A stretch of DNA of 64,000 nt from Alicyclobacillus hesperidum. GTDB lineage: Bacteria > Bacillota > Bacilli > Alicyclobacillales > Alicyclobacillaceae. The stretch's first letter is position 1, and every line of letters starts with the position of its first letter. The stretch is taken from the NCBI RefSeq assembly GCF_900107035.1, contig NZ_FNOJ01000015.1:1-64000 (forward strand), written 5' to 3'. The position numbers and the translations under genes were made by a program. The notes below the pieces were generated by a model, which was not told the origin of the DNA, did not search any database, and saw only the letters and a program-made list of their open reading frames with translations. Positions 44,769 to 54,078 of this stretch are shown here, piece by piece.

Positions 44769-45413
44769 ATGGCGAAGTTGTACGATATCAGCATGTTGAT
44801 TCATGCTGATATGCAGGTGTACAAGAACAAGGACGAAAAGCGTCCGCAGTTCGAAACAACCTCTGACTTCACCACGGGCAGTGCGCACGAGACGCGTTTG
44901 CATCTCGATGCGCACACCGGTACGCACATTGATGCCGAACTGCACATGATTCCAAACGGACGGACGATTGAGGCCGTCGGCCTGGAGAAATTGGTTCGAT
45001 CCTGCCGCGTGATCGACCTCACCGCAGTCACAGGAGGCATCACCAAGGCGGATCTCGAACCGCACAACCCGCAGGCTGGCGAATTCTTGCTGTTTAAGAC
45101 GCGCAATTCGTTCGAGGAGACTTTTAACTTCGAATTCATTTACCTCGCGGCTGACGGTGCAGAGTATCTTGCGAACATCGGGATTTCCGGCGTGGGCATC
45201 GATGGTCTCGGCGTTGAACGTGCGCAGCCGAATCACGAGACGCACGTATCGCTGTTGTCTAAGGATATCGTCATTCTGGAAGGTCTGCGTTTGAAAGATG
45301 TTCCGGCAGGCACCTATTTCATGGTTGCCTTGCCGCTCAAACTCACCGGGATTGACGCAGCACCGGCGCGCGTTGTCCTACTCGAAGGTGTGCCAGACAT
45401 CACATTGGCATAA
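44769..45413 (+). CDS. Cyclase family (arylformamidase-like) metal hydrolase
   Basis: 214 residues of the kynurenine formamidase/cyclase family (PF04199), metal-dependent hydrolases. The metal-binding motif HxGTHxD is present as HTGTHIDAELH, with YDISMLIHADMQVY at the N terminus and GIDGLGVERAQPNHETH later. The natural substrate is unknown; no tryptophan-degradation genes are nearby. ATG directly follows the zwf stop, so the two are co-transcribed and GGAGGTGA in the zwf end serves as ribosome site. Confidence 0.85.
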   Translation: MAKLYDISMLIHADMQVYKNKDEKRPQFETTSDFTTGSAHETRLHLDAHTGTHIDAELHMIPNGRTIEAVGLEKLVRSCRVIDLTAVTGGITKADLEPHNPQAGEFLLFKTRNSFEETFNFEFIYLAADGAEYLANIGISGVGIDGLGVERAQPNHETHVSLLSKDIVILEGLRLKDVPAGTYFMVALPLKLTGIDAAPARVVLLEGVPDITLA

Positions 45414-45437
45414 GGCACGGGTGGCTCATCGCGACGT

Positions 45438-45467
45438 GGTCAGGCTAGCCATGTGGGCTGCCTGACC
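45438..45467 (+). terminator. Hairpin after the zwf operon
   Basis: GGTCAGGC with GCCTGACC plus AGCC/GGCT inner pairs and a short loop. No T run follows, so terminator activity is uncertain. Confidence 0.4.
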
Positions 45468-45525
45468 GGCCAACGCTGACTCTGGGTGTGGGCGAACGGT
45501 GGTGCCAAGAATTTTGATTCAGAGA

Positions 45526-45554
45526 GTGACAAGCAAAGACGATTGTGTTATAAT
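45526..45554 (+). promoter_or_regulatory. Sigma-A promoter of tRNA-Ile2/tRNA-Gly
   Basis: GTGACA, 17-base spacer, perfect TATAAT, 15 bases before the first tRNA. Confidence 0.8.
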
Positions 45555-45569
45555 GTTTATCGTCGCACC

Positions 45570-45646
<77 letters not shown>

Positions 45647-45670
45647 GTGAAATGTGCGCAACCAAAATGT

Positions 45671-45744
45671 GCGGGTGTAGTTCAATGGTAGAACTCCAGC
45701 CTTCCAAGCTGGTAGCGTGGGTTCGATTCCCATCACCCGCTCCA
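45671..45744 (+). tRNA. tRNA-Gly (UCC)
   Basis: 74 bases with encoded CCA. Acceptor GCGGGTG/CACCCGC, anticodon loop CTTCCAA, T-loop GGTTCGATTCC. Confidence 0.95.
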
Positions 45745-45754
45745 AACAATACAG

Positions 45755-45789
45755 AGCCGCTGTCCCCGGAATGGGGGCGGCGGCTTTTG
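45755..45789 (+). terminator. Intrinsic terminator of the tRNA pair
   Basis: AGCCGCTGTCCCC pairs with GGGGGCGGCGGCT (minor bulge), then TTTTGTT. Confidence 0.85.
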
Positions 45790-45858
45790 TTGTGCATCGT
45801 TACCGCTTGATTCCGAAGCACGAAAGCGATGAAGTCTTCGCAGTGAAAGCGTCCATGA

Positions 45859-45876
45859 CCCGCAAATCCTTGCGGG
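45859..45876. repeat. Short perfect hairpin upstream of the ClC gene
   Basis: CCCGCAA-ATCC-TTGCGGG in the 240-base gap between the tRNA terminator and the ClC channel gene. Tight 4-base loop; TTTT follows 4 bases later. Role unclear. I see no other signal in this gap, and no promoter I would name. Confidence 0.4.
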
Positions 45877-45985
45877 CCATTTTGAAGCCTCGCAAAGACG
45901 ACAACGAAGGCCGAAGGGGCTATGGAACCTCCGTTTGCACCCAGATTCATCACGGATCTATGATGGTTCGTGGGGGGCGAGGTCA

Positions 45986-47737
45986 TTGCGGCTTTCAGCA
46001 AATGTTCATTCTGGCATTCCTGCTGGGAACGAATCAAAAATTCACTTTCCAAGATCCGCTCATACACGTCTGATAGCAAGGTTACCTGAACGCATTGTGC
46101 TCCTGCTTTATGCGGTGGCCATAGGTATCGTGGCGGGTTATGGTGCAGTGGGCTTTCGGAAATTGATCGACTTCTTTGAGTGGCTGTTCTTTCATGCCGG
46201 TGCGTCGCATCTCCAGGTCTTAGGTCATGCAAATGTGATTCTTTTTCCTGTCGTGGGGCTTGTCATCGTCAGTACGATAGTTCGCCGATTTGCACCGGAA
46301 GCGAAGGGGCATGGCGTCCCCGAAGTCATGGCCGCGATCGCGGAGCGCGGAGGCATCATCCGATTGCGTGTAGTCGTCGTAAAAGCGTTGGCTTCGGCTC
46401 TTACCATCGGTTCGGGAGGCTCCGTAGGGCGGGAAGGACCGATTGTCCAAATCGGATCGGCCTTCGGTTCAGTTTTTGGTCAATTTTTGGGGGTTCCGAA
46501 GAAATATTTGCGCTTGATGGTGGCCTGCGGAGCTGGAGCCGGCATTGCGGCTACATTTAATGCACCCATTGGCGGCGTGATGTTCGCCGCGGAAGTGATT
46601 CTGGGCAGCTTTGCCTTGGAGAATTTCACGGCCATCATGATGTCGAGCGTAGTAAGTGCTGCAATCGGGCGCATTTACTTGGGGAATCACCCTTCGTTCA
46701 ATATCCCAATCCACTATGTCGGCCCCTTTCGTGTCTACTGGGTCTATGTGTTTTTGGGGCTGGTTTCCGGACTTTGGGGAATCTTGTACATCAAAGTGCT
46801 GTACCGGTTCGAGGAATGGTTTGATGTGCGCCGCTGGCCATTCTGGGCAAAGGCGGCGGCTGGTGGCTTGGCGGTCGGGCTTATGGGGATTTGGTTCCCC
46901 CAAATCTTCGGTGTGGGGTACGTGACGATTGATCGCGCACTTTTAGCTCATCTGCCGTTATACCTTCTTGTCATACTCCTCGTCCTCAAGTTGTTGGCGA
47001 CATCCATCACCATCGGAGCTGGAGGGTCAGGGGGTGTCTTCTCGCCCGGACTCTATCAAGGAGCGATGTTGGGGGGACTTCTCGGCGTTGTGCTTTCGCA
47101 TTGGAATGTCGACGTGAGTCCCGGGGCTGTGGCTGCTATCGGCATGGCTGGCGTTTTTGCAGGAAGCGCACAGGCACCTGTAACGGCCATCACGATGCTT
47201 TTTGAAATGACGGGCGATTATAACATGATTCTCCCGCTCATGATTACGAGTGTTTTGGCGGCTACAGTGGCTGGCATCATTTCTCCGCAAACTATTTACA
47301 CAATGAAGCTGTTCCGGCGCGGACTTGACATTGTCCGCCTGCGCGAGCCGGATCGAATGAAAGCCTTGACAGTCGGCGACGTTATCCAGGAAAATCGGCT
47401 GGTATTTGGAACGAAAACGAGTATCGAGACCGCTTGGGGATCTTTCGCAAAGACAAACGAGTGGTTCGCGCTGATTCGGGATGCCAAGCTTGGCATCGTC
47501 GGATCCGTTGCTAGGGCACAGGTCGTAGAAGCATTGCGGGAGAATAGAGGGGATGAACCTCTTACAAGCCTGCTACCTCTTCAAATGATTCGAATCGATG
47601 AACGCGCTTCTTTGGCTGAAGCGCTAGCGTTGATGAACGATCACGGGGTAACATATCTTCTTGTTTGTCGCGGGGACATCGGCATCGGCGTGGTGGGAAC
47701 TTCGGATGTGATCCACGCGTATCGACGTGTGGAGTGA
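45986..47737 (+). CDS. ClC-family chloride channel/antiporter with CBS domains
   Basis: About 583 residues. ClC membrane part (about residues 30-430) with selectivity motifs GSGGSVGREGP (the Glu gate present) and GGSGGVFSPGLYQGAMLGG. A C-terminal CBS pair follows (about 455-583: LTVGDVIQENRLVF and ALMNDHGVTYLLVCRGDIG). CBS domains usually bind adenine nucleotides. In acidophiles ClC exchangers help acid resistance, but transport mode cannot be read here. The start is uncertain: TTG 45986 follows GGGGGG; TTG 45935 is an alternative. Confidence 0.85.
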   Translation: MRLSANVHSGIPAGNESKIHFPRSAHTRLIARLPERIVLLLYAVAIGIVAGYGAVGFRKLIDFFEWLFFHAGASHLQVLGHANVILFPVVGLVIVSTIVRRFAPEAKGHGVPEVMAAIAERGGIIRLRVVVVKALASALTIGSGGSVGREGPIVQIGSAFGSVFGQFLGVPKKYLRLMVACGAGAGIAATFNAPIGGVMFAAEVILGSFALENFTAIMMSSVVSAAIGRIYLGNHPSFNIPIHYVGPFRVYWVYVFLGLVSGLWGILYIKVLYRFEEWFDVRRWPFWAKAAAGGLAVGLMGIWFPQIFGVGYVTIDRALLAHLPLYLLVILLVLKLLATSITIGAGGSGGVFSPGLYQGAMLGGLLGVVLSHWNVDVSPGAVAAIGMAGVFAGSAQAPVTAITMLFEMTGDYNMILPLMITSVLAATVAGIISPQTIYTMKLFRRGLDIVRLREPDRMKALTVGDVIQENRLVFGTKTSIETAWGSFAKTNEWFALIRDAKLGIVGSVARAQVVEALRENRGDEPLTSLLPLQMIRIDERASLAEALALMNDHGVTYLLVCRGDIGIGVVGTSDVIHAYRRVE

Positions 47738-47918
47738 GCGAGAACCGTATGGAAAACTCAAAAGACCCTCGCACCACCCGTGCGAGTGCCTGGGCATTCC
47801 CGCTTAGTTCATGCCGCTCATCGAATTTTCAGACGTATATGAGGAACTGGATCCTTGGGATCCACCCGTACTTGCACTTTTGCGAAGCGGTCGAGGTAGG
47901 CACGGAAGGAGTGGGAGG

Positions 47919-48809
47919 ATGTCGGATCACCTTTCCCTCGCGCAAGCGCTCAGCATCAACACTGGAATTTGGATCACGTTTGGCCTCACGTTGGCCTTCG
48001 TGATCCTGTCAGTTGTGTTATTGCGATTGTTCGCCAATTTCCATACCAGGCAGTTCCGTCTGTTATTTCGCATCCTGCCGCTTGCCCCGCTGTTTTTGTG
48101 CGTTTGGATGCTAGTCAGCACGCTCGCAGGAGGCTGGCAAGTGCGCGGTACCACCCTTGAGGTGCGCACCGATGTGGGGGTGACCATGGTCGATCTCGAT
48201 CGTGCATCAGCGGACTGGGTGCTGCCTGACGGCTCCTATGCACCGGCTTCGCGTATGTATGGCACTAGTGCGGGGAACTATCAGACAGGTCTATTTCGCC
48301 TCAACAATGGTGAAACGGCGGTTGTCTACCATGTTGGTCATTATCCAGAACTCGCGATCTCGGACGGGCACCACCTTGTACTCGTTTCGTCGAAGCATGT
48401 TTACATGCTTGCCCATCGCATTGCACATGTTGGCGCAGCGCTTGCTCCGGCGCCGAATGCAAGCAGCATCCCCATCCACTGGCCCGCTACTGTGGCAGCA
48501 CTTTTGCTCTCCTGTCTCTTTGTGTATCTCCAAATTCGCCTTGCACGCGCGTATCGCGATCGCTTGCCTGAAAAGGTTGTGTCCCATTGGGGTGTGGGCG
48601 GAAAGGCAAATGGTTGGATGAGCCGCAAAGCGTTTTTGCGCGTTGGCATAATGGTAGCCGTGGCGTTTGGTGTGCTGTTCTCCGGTGTCTCATTGCTCAG
48701 TTGGGTAGGGTTCGGGTTGTGTGCCTATGTGCAACTCGTCATGTGGGCGGCCATGAAAGGCGCTTTTAAAATCAATGCGCGTGATGCAGATGACCCTATC
48801 CACATTTGA
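47919..48809 (+). CDS. DUF1648-containing membrane protein
   Basis: About 296 residues. Two N-terminal membrane helices, an extracytoplasmic beta-rich stretch (about 65-190), then helices flanking a DUF1648-type segment (PEKVVSHWGVGGKANGWMSR) and two last helices. DUF1648 is shared with immunity-type proteins such as SdpI, but function here is unknown. ATG 47919 lies after AAGGAGTGGGAGG. Its stop codon overlaps the -35 element of the next operon. Confidence 0.7.
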   Translation: MSDHLSLAQALSINTGIWITFGLTLAFVILSVVLLRLFANFHTRQFRLLFRILPLAPLFLCVWMLVSTLAGGWQVRGTTLEVRTDVGVTMVDLDRASADWVLPDGSYAPASRMYGTSAGNYQTGLFRLNNGETAVVYHVGHYPELAISDGHHLVLVSSKHVYMLAHRIAHVGAALAPAPNASSIPIHWPATVAALLLSCLFVYLQIRLARAYRDRLPEKVVSHWGVGGKANGWMSRKAFLRVGIMVAVAFGVLFSGVSLLSWVGFGLCAYVQLVMWAAMKGAFKINARDADDPIHI

Positions 48810-48835
48810 CCGGACACCAAAAGGTGTCCTATAAT
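48806..48835 (+). promoter_or_regulatory. Promoter of the arsR-SRPBCC operon with operator in the spacer
   Basis: TTGACC (48806-48811) and TATAAT (48830-48835) are separated by 18 bases that are entirely the perfect palindrome GGACACC-AAAA-GGTGTCC. A repressor bound here would block polymerase directly; autorepression by the downstream ArsR-type protein is the likely use. Confidence 0.85.
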
Positions 48836-48840
48836 CATCC

Positions 48841-48858
48841 CGACACTAAACGGTGTCC
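48841..48858 (+). promoter_or_regulatory. Second operator copy, downstream of the -10 element
   Basis: CGACACT-AAAC-GGTGTCC matches the first palindrome at 14 of 18 positions or better, with a perfect right arm. Centres are 29 bases apart, close to three helical turns, and the site covers the expected transcription start region. Confidence 0.75.
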
Positions 48859-48887
48859 TTATGGGGCAACGTGGGAGGGCGGTGGTT

Positions 48888-49217
48888 TTGGCAAGTCAAG
48901 CACAATTGCGAGATGTGTACCATGCGATTGCGGATCCAACGCGCAGAAAGTTGCTGCGCATACTCGCGGATTCTCAGGAAATGCCTCTGCATGCGTTAAC
49001 GGTGCATTTCCCGATGGGGCGCACCGCAGTTTCCAAGCATTTAGCGGTTCTCAAAGAGGCCGATCTCGTCGCCGAACGAAAGGTCGGACGCGAAACGCTG
49101 TATCGGCTCCATGCCGAGCCGCTCAAGGAAGTACAGGATTGGATATCCTATTACCAAAAATTTTGGCAAGATCGAATGATGGCTTTAGATCAACTTTTAC
49201 AGGAGGACGAGCCGTGA
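48888..49217 (+). CDS. ArsR/SmtB-family repressor
   Basis: About 109 residues. Winged helix with ADPTRRKLLRILADS, recognition helix MGRTAVSKHLAVLKEADLV and wing ERKVGRETLYRLH. It lacks the CxC metal site of ArsR/SmtB sensors, like the non-metal subfamily (SdpR-type) usually paired with SRPBCC proteins. Start is TTG 48888, 9 bases after GGGAGGG; GTG 48882 is too close and ATG 48861 precedes the site. Stop overlaps the next GTG (GTGA). Two palindromes in its promoter are its probable operators. Confidence 0.88.
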   Translation: MASQAQLRDVYHAIADPTRRKLLRILADSQEMPLHALTVHFPMGRTAVSKHLAVLKEADLVAERKVGRETLYRLHAEPLKEVQDWISYYQKFWQDRMMALDQLLQEDEP

Positions 49218-49618
49218 AATCCCTTTCGCTAGATTTCCATTTTCATAGCCCCATTCAGAAGGTATGGTTTGCATTAACTGATTCCGCAACGCTCTCCAAG
49301 TGGATGTTTTTCAAGGAAAACGATTTTCAACCCGTCGTTGGACACAAGTTTACACTGCGCATGGAGCCGGCAGCAGGCTGGAATGGCGTCGTGGAAGGGG
49401 AAGTGCTCATCGTCGAGGAACCGTATCGTCTCTCCTATACGTGGACGAGTCTCGGTGAAGAAAATACGGTCACTTGGACCTTGCGGGAAGATGAGAATGG
49501 GGGTACTCATGTCCATCTTGAGCAAACCGGCATTAGCTCGGAACAAGCATTTCATGGCGCCACCTATGGCTGGCAGGGGATGGAACAGCAACTTGAACGC
49601 GTATTGTCGGAGGTTTGA
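49214..49618 (+). CDS. SRPBCC (AHSA1-like) ligand-binding protein
   Basis: 134 residues, helix-grip fold. N-terminal FHFHSPIQKVWFALTDSATL, then WMFFKENDFQPVVGHKF, YTWTSLGEENTVTWTLRED and C-terminal GWQGMEQQLERVL are typical of the AHSA1/START-like family that binds hydrophobic ligands. GTG start inside the ArsR stop, after AGGAGGA. Pairs of ArsR plus SRPBCC are common; the ligand is unknown. Confidence 0.87.
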   Translation: MKSLSLDFHFHSPIQKVWFALTDSATLSKWMFFKENDFQPVVGHKFTLRMEPAAGWNGVVEGEVLIVEEPYRLSYTWTSLGEENTVTWTLREDENGGTHVHLEQTGISSEQAFHGATYGWQGMEQQLERVLSEV

Positions 49619-49701
49619 AGCGTTCGCCTGTTTCTCGGAACGCTTCATGCAAACATAGCGCACGCTGACGGACATATCGTTGCGACAAGGGGGAGATACC
49701 C

Positions 49702-50631
49702 ATGTCGTCTGAGTTTGTCATCGAATCCCAAGATGGAACCCAGATTCACGTACGCACCTGGACACCGGAAAATCGCACTGCACCGCGGGCGGTCGTGCAA
49801 ATTGCCCACGGGATGGCCGAACATATTGCGCGGTATCACGAATTCGCGCAGTTCCTGGCGCGCCAAGGCATCGTGGTTTACGGGCACGATCACCGCGGCC
49901 ATGGCCAGACAGGCATCGCCGACGGGCTGCTTGGTTATTTTGCCGATCACGACGGCTTCGAAACGGTTGTATGCGATATCGAGGCGGTGACCAGGCGGAT
50001 CGAACACGACCATCCCGGGGTGCCTATCGTTTTGTTCGGGCACAGTATGGGTTCGTCGCTGTCGCTGCGGTATATTCAGCATCACGGTCGCCGACTGGCC
50101 GGCGTCATCCTATGCGGATCAGGATGGTTTTCGTCCCACACGCTTATGTTTGCTTCCTTGCTTGCTGCCCGTGAGGTAAGGAAGCGAGGTCGCAGAGCTC
50201 CAAGTGCCCTTCTGCACCGCCTGACCTTTGGCGGTTTCAATAAGGCGTTTCGTCCCAATCGAACGGAGATGGATTGGCTGAGCCGGGATACGGCGCAAGT
50301 AGACGAATATTTGGGCGATCCGCTGTGTGGGCATGTGCACACGGCAGGCTTCTTCCATGATTATTTCAACGGGTTGCAAGTTTTAGAGCGTTCTGATCAG
50401 ATGGTTCGCATCCCAAAAAACCTTCCTGTTCTCTTGATTTCCGGCACGCGTGATCCCGTTGGCAACTTTGGTCGCGGTGTGCAGAGGCTACAGTTGGCCT
50501 TGGAGCAAGCGGGCGTGGTGGACATCGAGTGCAAACTGTACCCCGACGCCCGTCATGAATTGTTGAACGAATTGAACCGCGAACAAGTTTATGCCGATGT
50601 CTGCAGATGGATCGATCAACATCTGAGTTAA
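49702..50631 (+). CDS. Alpha/beta hydrolase, monoacylglycerol-lipase-like
   Basis: 309 residues. IAHGMAEHIARYHEFAQFL, DHRGHGQT, nucleophile elbow LFGHSMGSS, acid residue in SGTRDPVGNFG and His in PDARHELLNE give a complete Ser-Asp-His triad of the serine aminopeptidase S33/monoacylglycerol lipase group. Cytoplasmic, no signal. Ribosome site GGGGGAG. Single gene, 84 bases after the SRPBCC gene. Confidence 0.88.
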   Translation: MSSEFVIESQDGTQIHVRTWTPENRTAPRAVVQIAHGMAEHIARYHEFAQFLARQGIVVYGHDHRGHGQTGIADGLLGYFADHDGFETVVCDIEAVTRRIEHDHPGVPIVLFGHSMGSSLSLRYIQHHGRRLAGVILCGSGWFSSHTLMFASLLAAREVRKRGRRAPSALLHRLTFGGFNKAFRPNRTEMDWLSRDTAQVDEYLGDPLCGHVHTAGFFHDYFNGLQVLERSDQMVRIPKNLPVLLISGTRDPVGNFGRGVQRLQLALEQAGVVDIECKLYPDARHELLNELNREQVYADVCRWIDQHLS

Positions 50632-50712
50632 AAGGCGAGTGTCACATGAAACCAGCCAACTTCGTCAAACGAGTGTAAATTCAAACTGTTTTGGCGAAGG
50701 GGCGTTGTACAC

Positions 50713-51498
50713 ATGGAGAAATGGGTACGTTCATTGCGTGACAGAACCCGTGGCGGGTGGCGATTTCGGTCGCTGGTGACCGTTGGTACCGCGATGACTC
50801 TGATGTTCACGCTTGCAGAGACCACGTGGGCTATGGGAGCGGCACAGAACAATACCGGGACGCTGAATGTGCTTGCGGCAAACACGATCACGGTCGAAGG
50901 GGTGGCCACAGAACCGATTCTCAACCCTGTCACGGAAATCAATGAATCCATGACTATCACCGATTCCTCGGTTCAGGCCGAGTTCAAGGACATTGGCACG
51001 CTTGAACAGCATATGCGAAGCACATTGAAGAAGGATGGTATTGTGAACGGGAACATCTGGTTTTCTACACCATCCTTCACATCGGGAAACTCAGGAACAC
51101 AGGTCAACTTACAGATCAACGTGATCGTTCCAAAAGCATCGCAATTGAGCAATGTGCTGACGAGTTTGGGAAGTTATGATCCGAATTTTGTACAAAATAA
51201 CTTCATGAATGAACAAGTAGTGCCGTTAAACCCAAGTGCCATGTGGCCACAACTATATCAGGAAGCTTTGAACAATGCGAAATCCCAGGCAGAGACTTTA
51301 GCCACTGAGGCAGGCGTGCAACTGGGGCAGGTTGAGGCCATTTCGACCGTTCAACCAAGCGGAGTTCTGCAGCCTCTGTCCGGTCCTTATCCGACAAGTC
51401 CATCCGTTCCGGGACTCCAGCTTGTGTATAACAACGGGACCCAGGCTGGGGAGGTCATGACGCAACTCTATGTTACGTTTGCGATAAATCCGTCGTAA
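50713..51498 (+). CDS. SIMPL-domain (DUF541) exported protein
   Basis: 261 residues. Basic N terminus (residues 1-18), hydrophobic signal-like segment (LVTVGTAMTLMFTLAETTWA, about 21-40) and a SIMPL/DUF541 domain (about 55-258: NTITVEGVATEPILNP, QEALNNAKSQAETLATEAGV). The family is usually periplasmic or cell-surface, of unclear function. ATG start; the GGGGCG upstream is a modest ribosome site. Followed by a terminator. Confidence 0.8.
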   Translation: MEKWVRSLRDRTRGGWRFRSLVTVGTAMTLMFTLAETTWAMGAAQNNTGTLNVLAANTITVEGVATEPILNPVTEINESMTITDSSVQAEFKDIGTLEQHMRSTLKKDGIVNGNIWFSTPSFTSGNSGTQVNLQINVIVPKASQLSNVLTSLGSYDPNFVQNNFMNEQVVPLNPSAMWPQLYQEALNNAKSQAETLATEAGVQLGQVEAISTVQPSGVLQPLSGPYPTSPSVPGLQLVYNNGTQAGEVMTQLYVTFAINPS

Positions 51499-51542
51499 AT
51501 CCCTAGCATGACATTACAGACCTTGATCATCATGAAAAATGT

Positions 51543-51578
51543 AGGGGCGCCGATCCCACAGGATTTGGCGCCTATTTT
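51543..51578 (+). terminator. Intrinsic terminator after the SIMPL gene
   Basis: GGGCGCC and GGCGCCT arms with a 15-base loop, then ATTTT. It marks the left boundary of the polysaccharide cluster; the following 175 bases are AT-rich with no clear promoter. Confidence 0.75.
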
Positions 51579-51754
51579 GGTATCTATTAGATAAAATATA
51601 CTTTCCAGTTGTATCAAATCGATGCTATAATTTAAATGCTCAAGATGATTATAGGTTAGATTCCAAGCGGTTGGATGTCGATTAATTTGATTCTACATGC
51701 TTTCATGCAAACACTTTGCAACCAAAGAGAAAGATTAGATATGGGGTCGGGACT

Positions 51755-53149
51755 ATGGGTTATATGAGAACGAATGCAAGAGCCCTGGGGATTCTAACAG
51801 ATGTTTTAACATGTATACTAGCGTTCGTGATTGTTTATTACCTCTGCTGGTTCATTCGCGGTCATCCGATTTTTCCTCGAGGCACCTGCCTGTACTTCGA
51901 AACCATCATGCTTGTGTCTTGGTTTGTGTCGCTTGTCTTTACTGCTGAATATCCAATTCGAAGAATTACAGCGTATCGAGATGAGCTGAAGATTGTATTA
52001 CGCGTGAATGTTATTTCTGTTTTGCTATTTGCGTTTGCCATGTTTGCTCTGAAGGTTCATGGGATGAGCCGTTTATTCGTCATCCTGGATTTCGCCGTGA
52101 CGGTTGTTGGCATGAGCATCAACCGTATTATCATTCGCTTGGTATTGTCTGAGCTCCGCAAATCTGGATGGGATCTTCGGACGAGAATTATTGTTGGTAC
52201 GAGAGAACTCGCCGAGAGATACATTCTTGCTGTCGAAGATGCGCCTGGAACTGGGATCCGTGTGTTGGGGTTTGTGGGTGTGGATGGAAACCGACACGGC
52301 CCATCCGCTCCATATTTGGGGGATGTATCTAGTTTTCGAGAGATCATTGCTCGCATTTCTGTGGATGGAGTAATCGTTGCGTTGCCGTTATCGCACCCGG
52401 AAACGCGCAGGGTTGTACAAGAGTGCCAAGAGCAGGGGATTGCGGTCGAGCTGATGTTGGACGAGTTTACATCGCTGTTGGACAAGGGCGGCTTGGTCTA
52501 CAGTATGAATGTGCCGCGGTTGTACGTTCCGGGAATCCCACACTCGTCAGTGGCTATCATTTGGAAACGGGCGACGGACGTGGTGGTAAGCGCGATTGCC
52601 CTAGCGCTACTTTCACCCTTATTTGTTCTTGTTGCTATTGCGATTAAATTGGATGATCGTGGACCGGTGCTATTTTCGCAACAGCGTGTTGGCTTGCGCG
52701 GGAGAATGTTTCGGATGTATAAATTTCGGAGCATGGTAATAGACGCGGAGAAAAGGAAACAGGAATTGCTTGAATTGAACGAAATGTCAGGTCCTGTATT
52801 CAAACTGAAAAACGATCCGCGTATCACCCGGGTAGGACGCTTCTTGCGCAAAACAAGTTTGGACGAATTGCCGCAGTTGTGGAATGTTTTGAAGGGTGAG
52901 ATGAGTTTGGTGGGGCCACGGCCACCTCTTCCTGATGAGGTGGATCGTTACGACTATGCGCATCGTAAGAGGCTCAGCGTTAAACCTGGACTGACATGTC
53001 TGTGGCAAATCAGCGGCAGAAACAACGTGGACTTTGATGAATGGATGCACTTGGATATGGACTATATCGATAACTGGTCATACGTGAATGATTTGAAGAT
53101 CCTCATTCGCACGATTCCAGCCGTTCTACGCAAGGATGGTGCAAGTTAA
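51755..53149 (+). CDS. Polyprenyl-phosphate sugar-1-phosphate transferase (initiating enzyme)
   Basis: About 464 residues. Four N-terminal membrane helices, a CoA-binding-like Rossmann region (about 130-250: RIIVGTRELAERYIL) and the C-terminal sugar transferase domain with a further helix. The domain carries KRATDVVVSAIALALL, KFRSM and DELPQLWNVLKGEMSLVGPR. The family (WbaP/CpsE type) loads the first sugar-phosphate onto undecaprenyl phosphate. ATG 51755 lies after GGGGTCGGG; TTG 51716 lacks a site. First gene of the cluster; galU follows after 50 bases. Confidence 0.92.
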   Translation: MGYMRTNARALGILTDVLTCILAFVIVYYLCWFIRGHPIFPRGTCLYFETIMLVSWFVSLVFTAEYPIRRITAYRDELKIVLRVNVISVLLFAFAMFALKVHGMSRLFVILDFAVTVVGMSINRIIIRLVLSELRKSGWDLRTRIIVGTRELAERYILAVEDAPGTGIRVLGFVGVDGNRHGPSAPYLGDVSSFREIIARISVDGVIVALPLSHPETRRVVQECQEQGIAVELMLDEFTSLLDKGGLVYSMNVPRLYVPGIPHSSVAIIWKRATDVVVSAIALALLSPLFVLVAIAIKLDDRGPVLFSQQRVGLRGRMFRMYKFRSMVIDAEKRKQELLELNEMSGPVFKLKNDPRITRVGRFLRKTSLDELPQLWNVLKGEMSLVGPRPPLPDEVDRYDYAHRKRLSVKPGLTCLWQISGRNNVDFDEWMHLDMDYIDNWSYVNDLKILIRTIPAVLRKDGAS

Positions 53150-53199
53150 CGTGATGTAGCCTGGATACACAAAGGTATGGTGTGAATGGAGGATAAACG

Positions 53200-54078
53200 A
53201 TGATTCGCAAAGCTGTGATACCTGCCGCGGGAATGGGAACAAGATTTCTTCCCGCGACAAAGGCGATGCCAAAAGAAATGCTTCCGATTGTTGATAAACC
53301 GACGATTCAATACATTGTGGAAGAAGCAGTGGCGTCGGGGATTGAAGACATTATTATCGTTACGGGAAAAGGCAAGCGTGCCATCGAGGATCATTTTGAC
53401 CGCTCTGTCGAGCTTGAGGAGCTTCTCATGGAGAAGGGGAAGTTTGAGCAACTTGAGGAAGTAGAGGCCATCACGAATATGGCTAATATTCACTACATAA
53501 GACAAACGAAGCCCTTAGGGTTAGGACATGCGGTTTGGTGCGCTCGTCGATTTATTGGCAATGAGCCCTTTGCGGTTTTGCTCGGAGATGACATTGTTCG
53601 TCACGAAATACCTTGCCTTCGACAATTGATTGATATCTATGACGAAGTGGGAAAATCCGTGGTTGCTGTGGAGAATGTCCCGATGGAGGCGGTGTCCCGA
53701 TACGGCATCATCGATCCGCTTCCTGTTCGCGATAGACTTTCGATGATTCGAGGCTTAGTGGAAAAACCAAGCCAAGATAAGGCACCGTCTACGTTAGCCA
53801 TCTCCGGACGCTACATTCTTACGCCTGGAATTTTCGAGTTTCTCGAATCGGCGCAAGTCGGTGTCGGAGGTGAGATACAGCTCACAGACGCACTAAGTCG
53901 CTTAAATGATACAGAGGGTGTTGCAGCTTATCAGTTTGAGGGCAAGCGATATGACGTGGGCGAAAAGTTAGGATTTATTCGTGCTACACTGGAAATTGCT
54001 TTGGAGAGTGCCGTGCTGCGAGATGACGTTGAGAAGCTTCTGCAGCAACTTGGGGAAAAGGTTGGCGTCCTAATGTGA
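53200..54078 (+). CDS. galU: UTP-glucose-1-phosphate uridylyltransferase
   Basis: 292 residues. Makes UDP-glucose. N-terminal [20 protein letters not shown] (nucleotide loop), [22 protein letters not shown] and GDDIV, and C-terminal [16 protein letters not shown] are all typical. It links PgcA (13.3 kb) to the glycosyltransferases of this cluster. GGAGGATAAACG upstream. Its stop overlaps the start of the broken glycosyltransferase by 4 bases. Confidence 0.95.
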   Translation: MIRKAVIPAAGMGTRFLPATKAMPKEMLPIVDKPTIQYIVEEAVASGIEDIIIVTGKGKRAIEDHFDRSVELEELLMEKGKFEQLEEVEAITNMANIHYIRQTKPLGLGHAVWCARRFIGNEPFAVLLGDDIVRHEIPCLRQLIDIYDEVGKSVVAVENVPMEAVSRYGIIDPLPVRDRLSMIRGLVEKPSQDKAPSTLAISGRYILTPGIFEFLESAQVGVGGEIQLTDALSRLNDTEGVAAYQFEGKRYDVGEKLGFIRATLEIALESAVLRDDVEKLLQQLGEKVGVLM

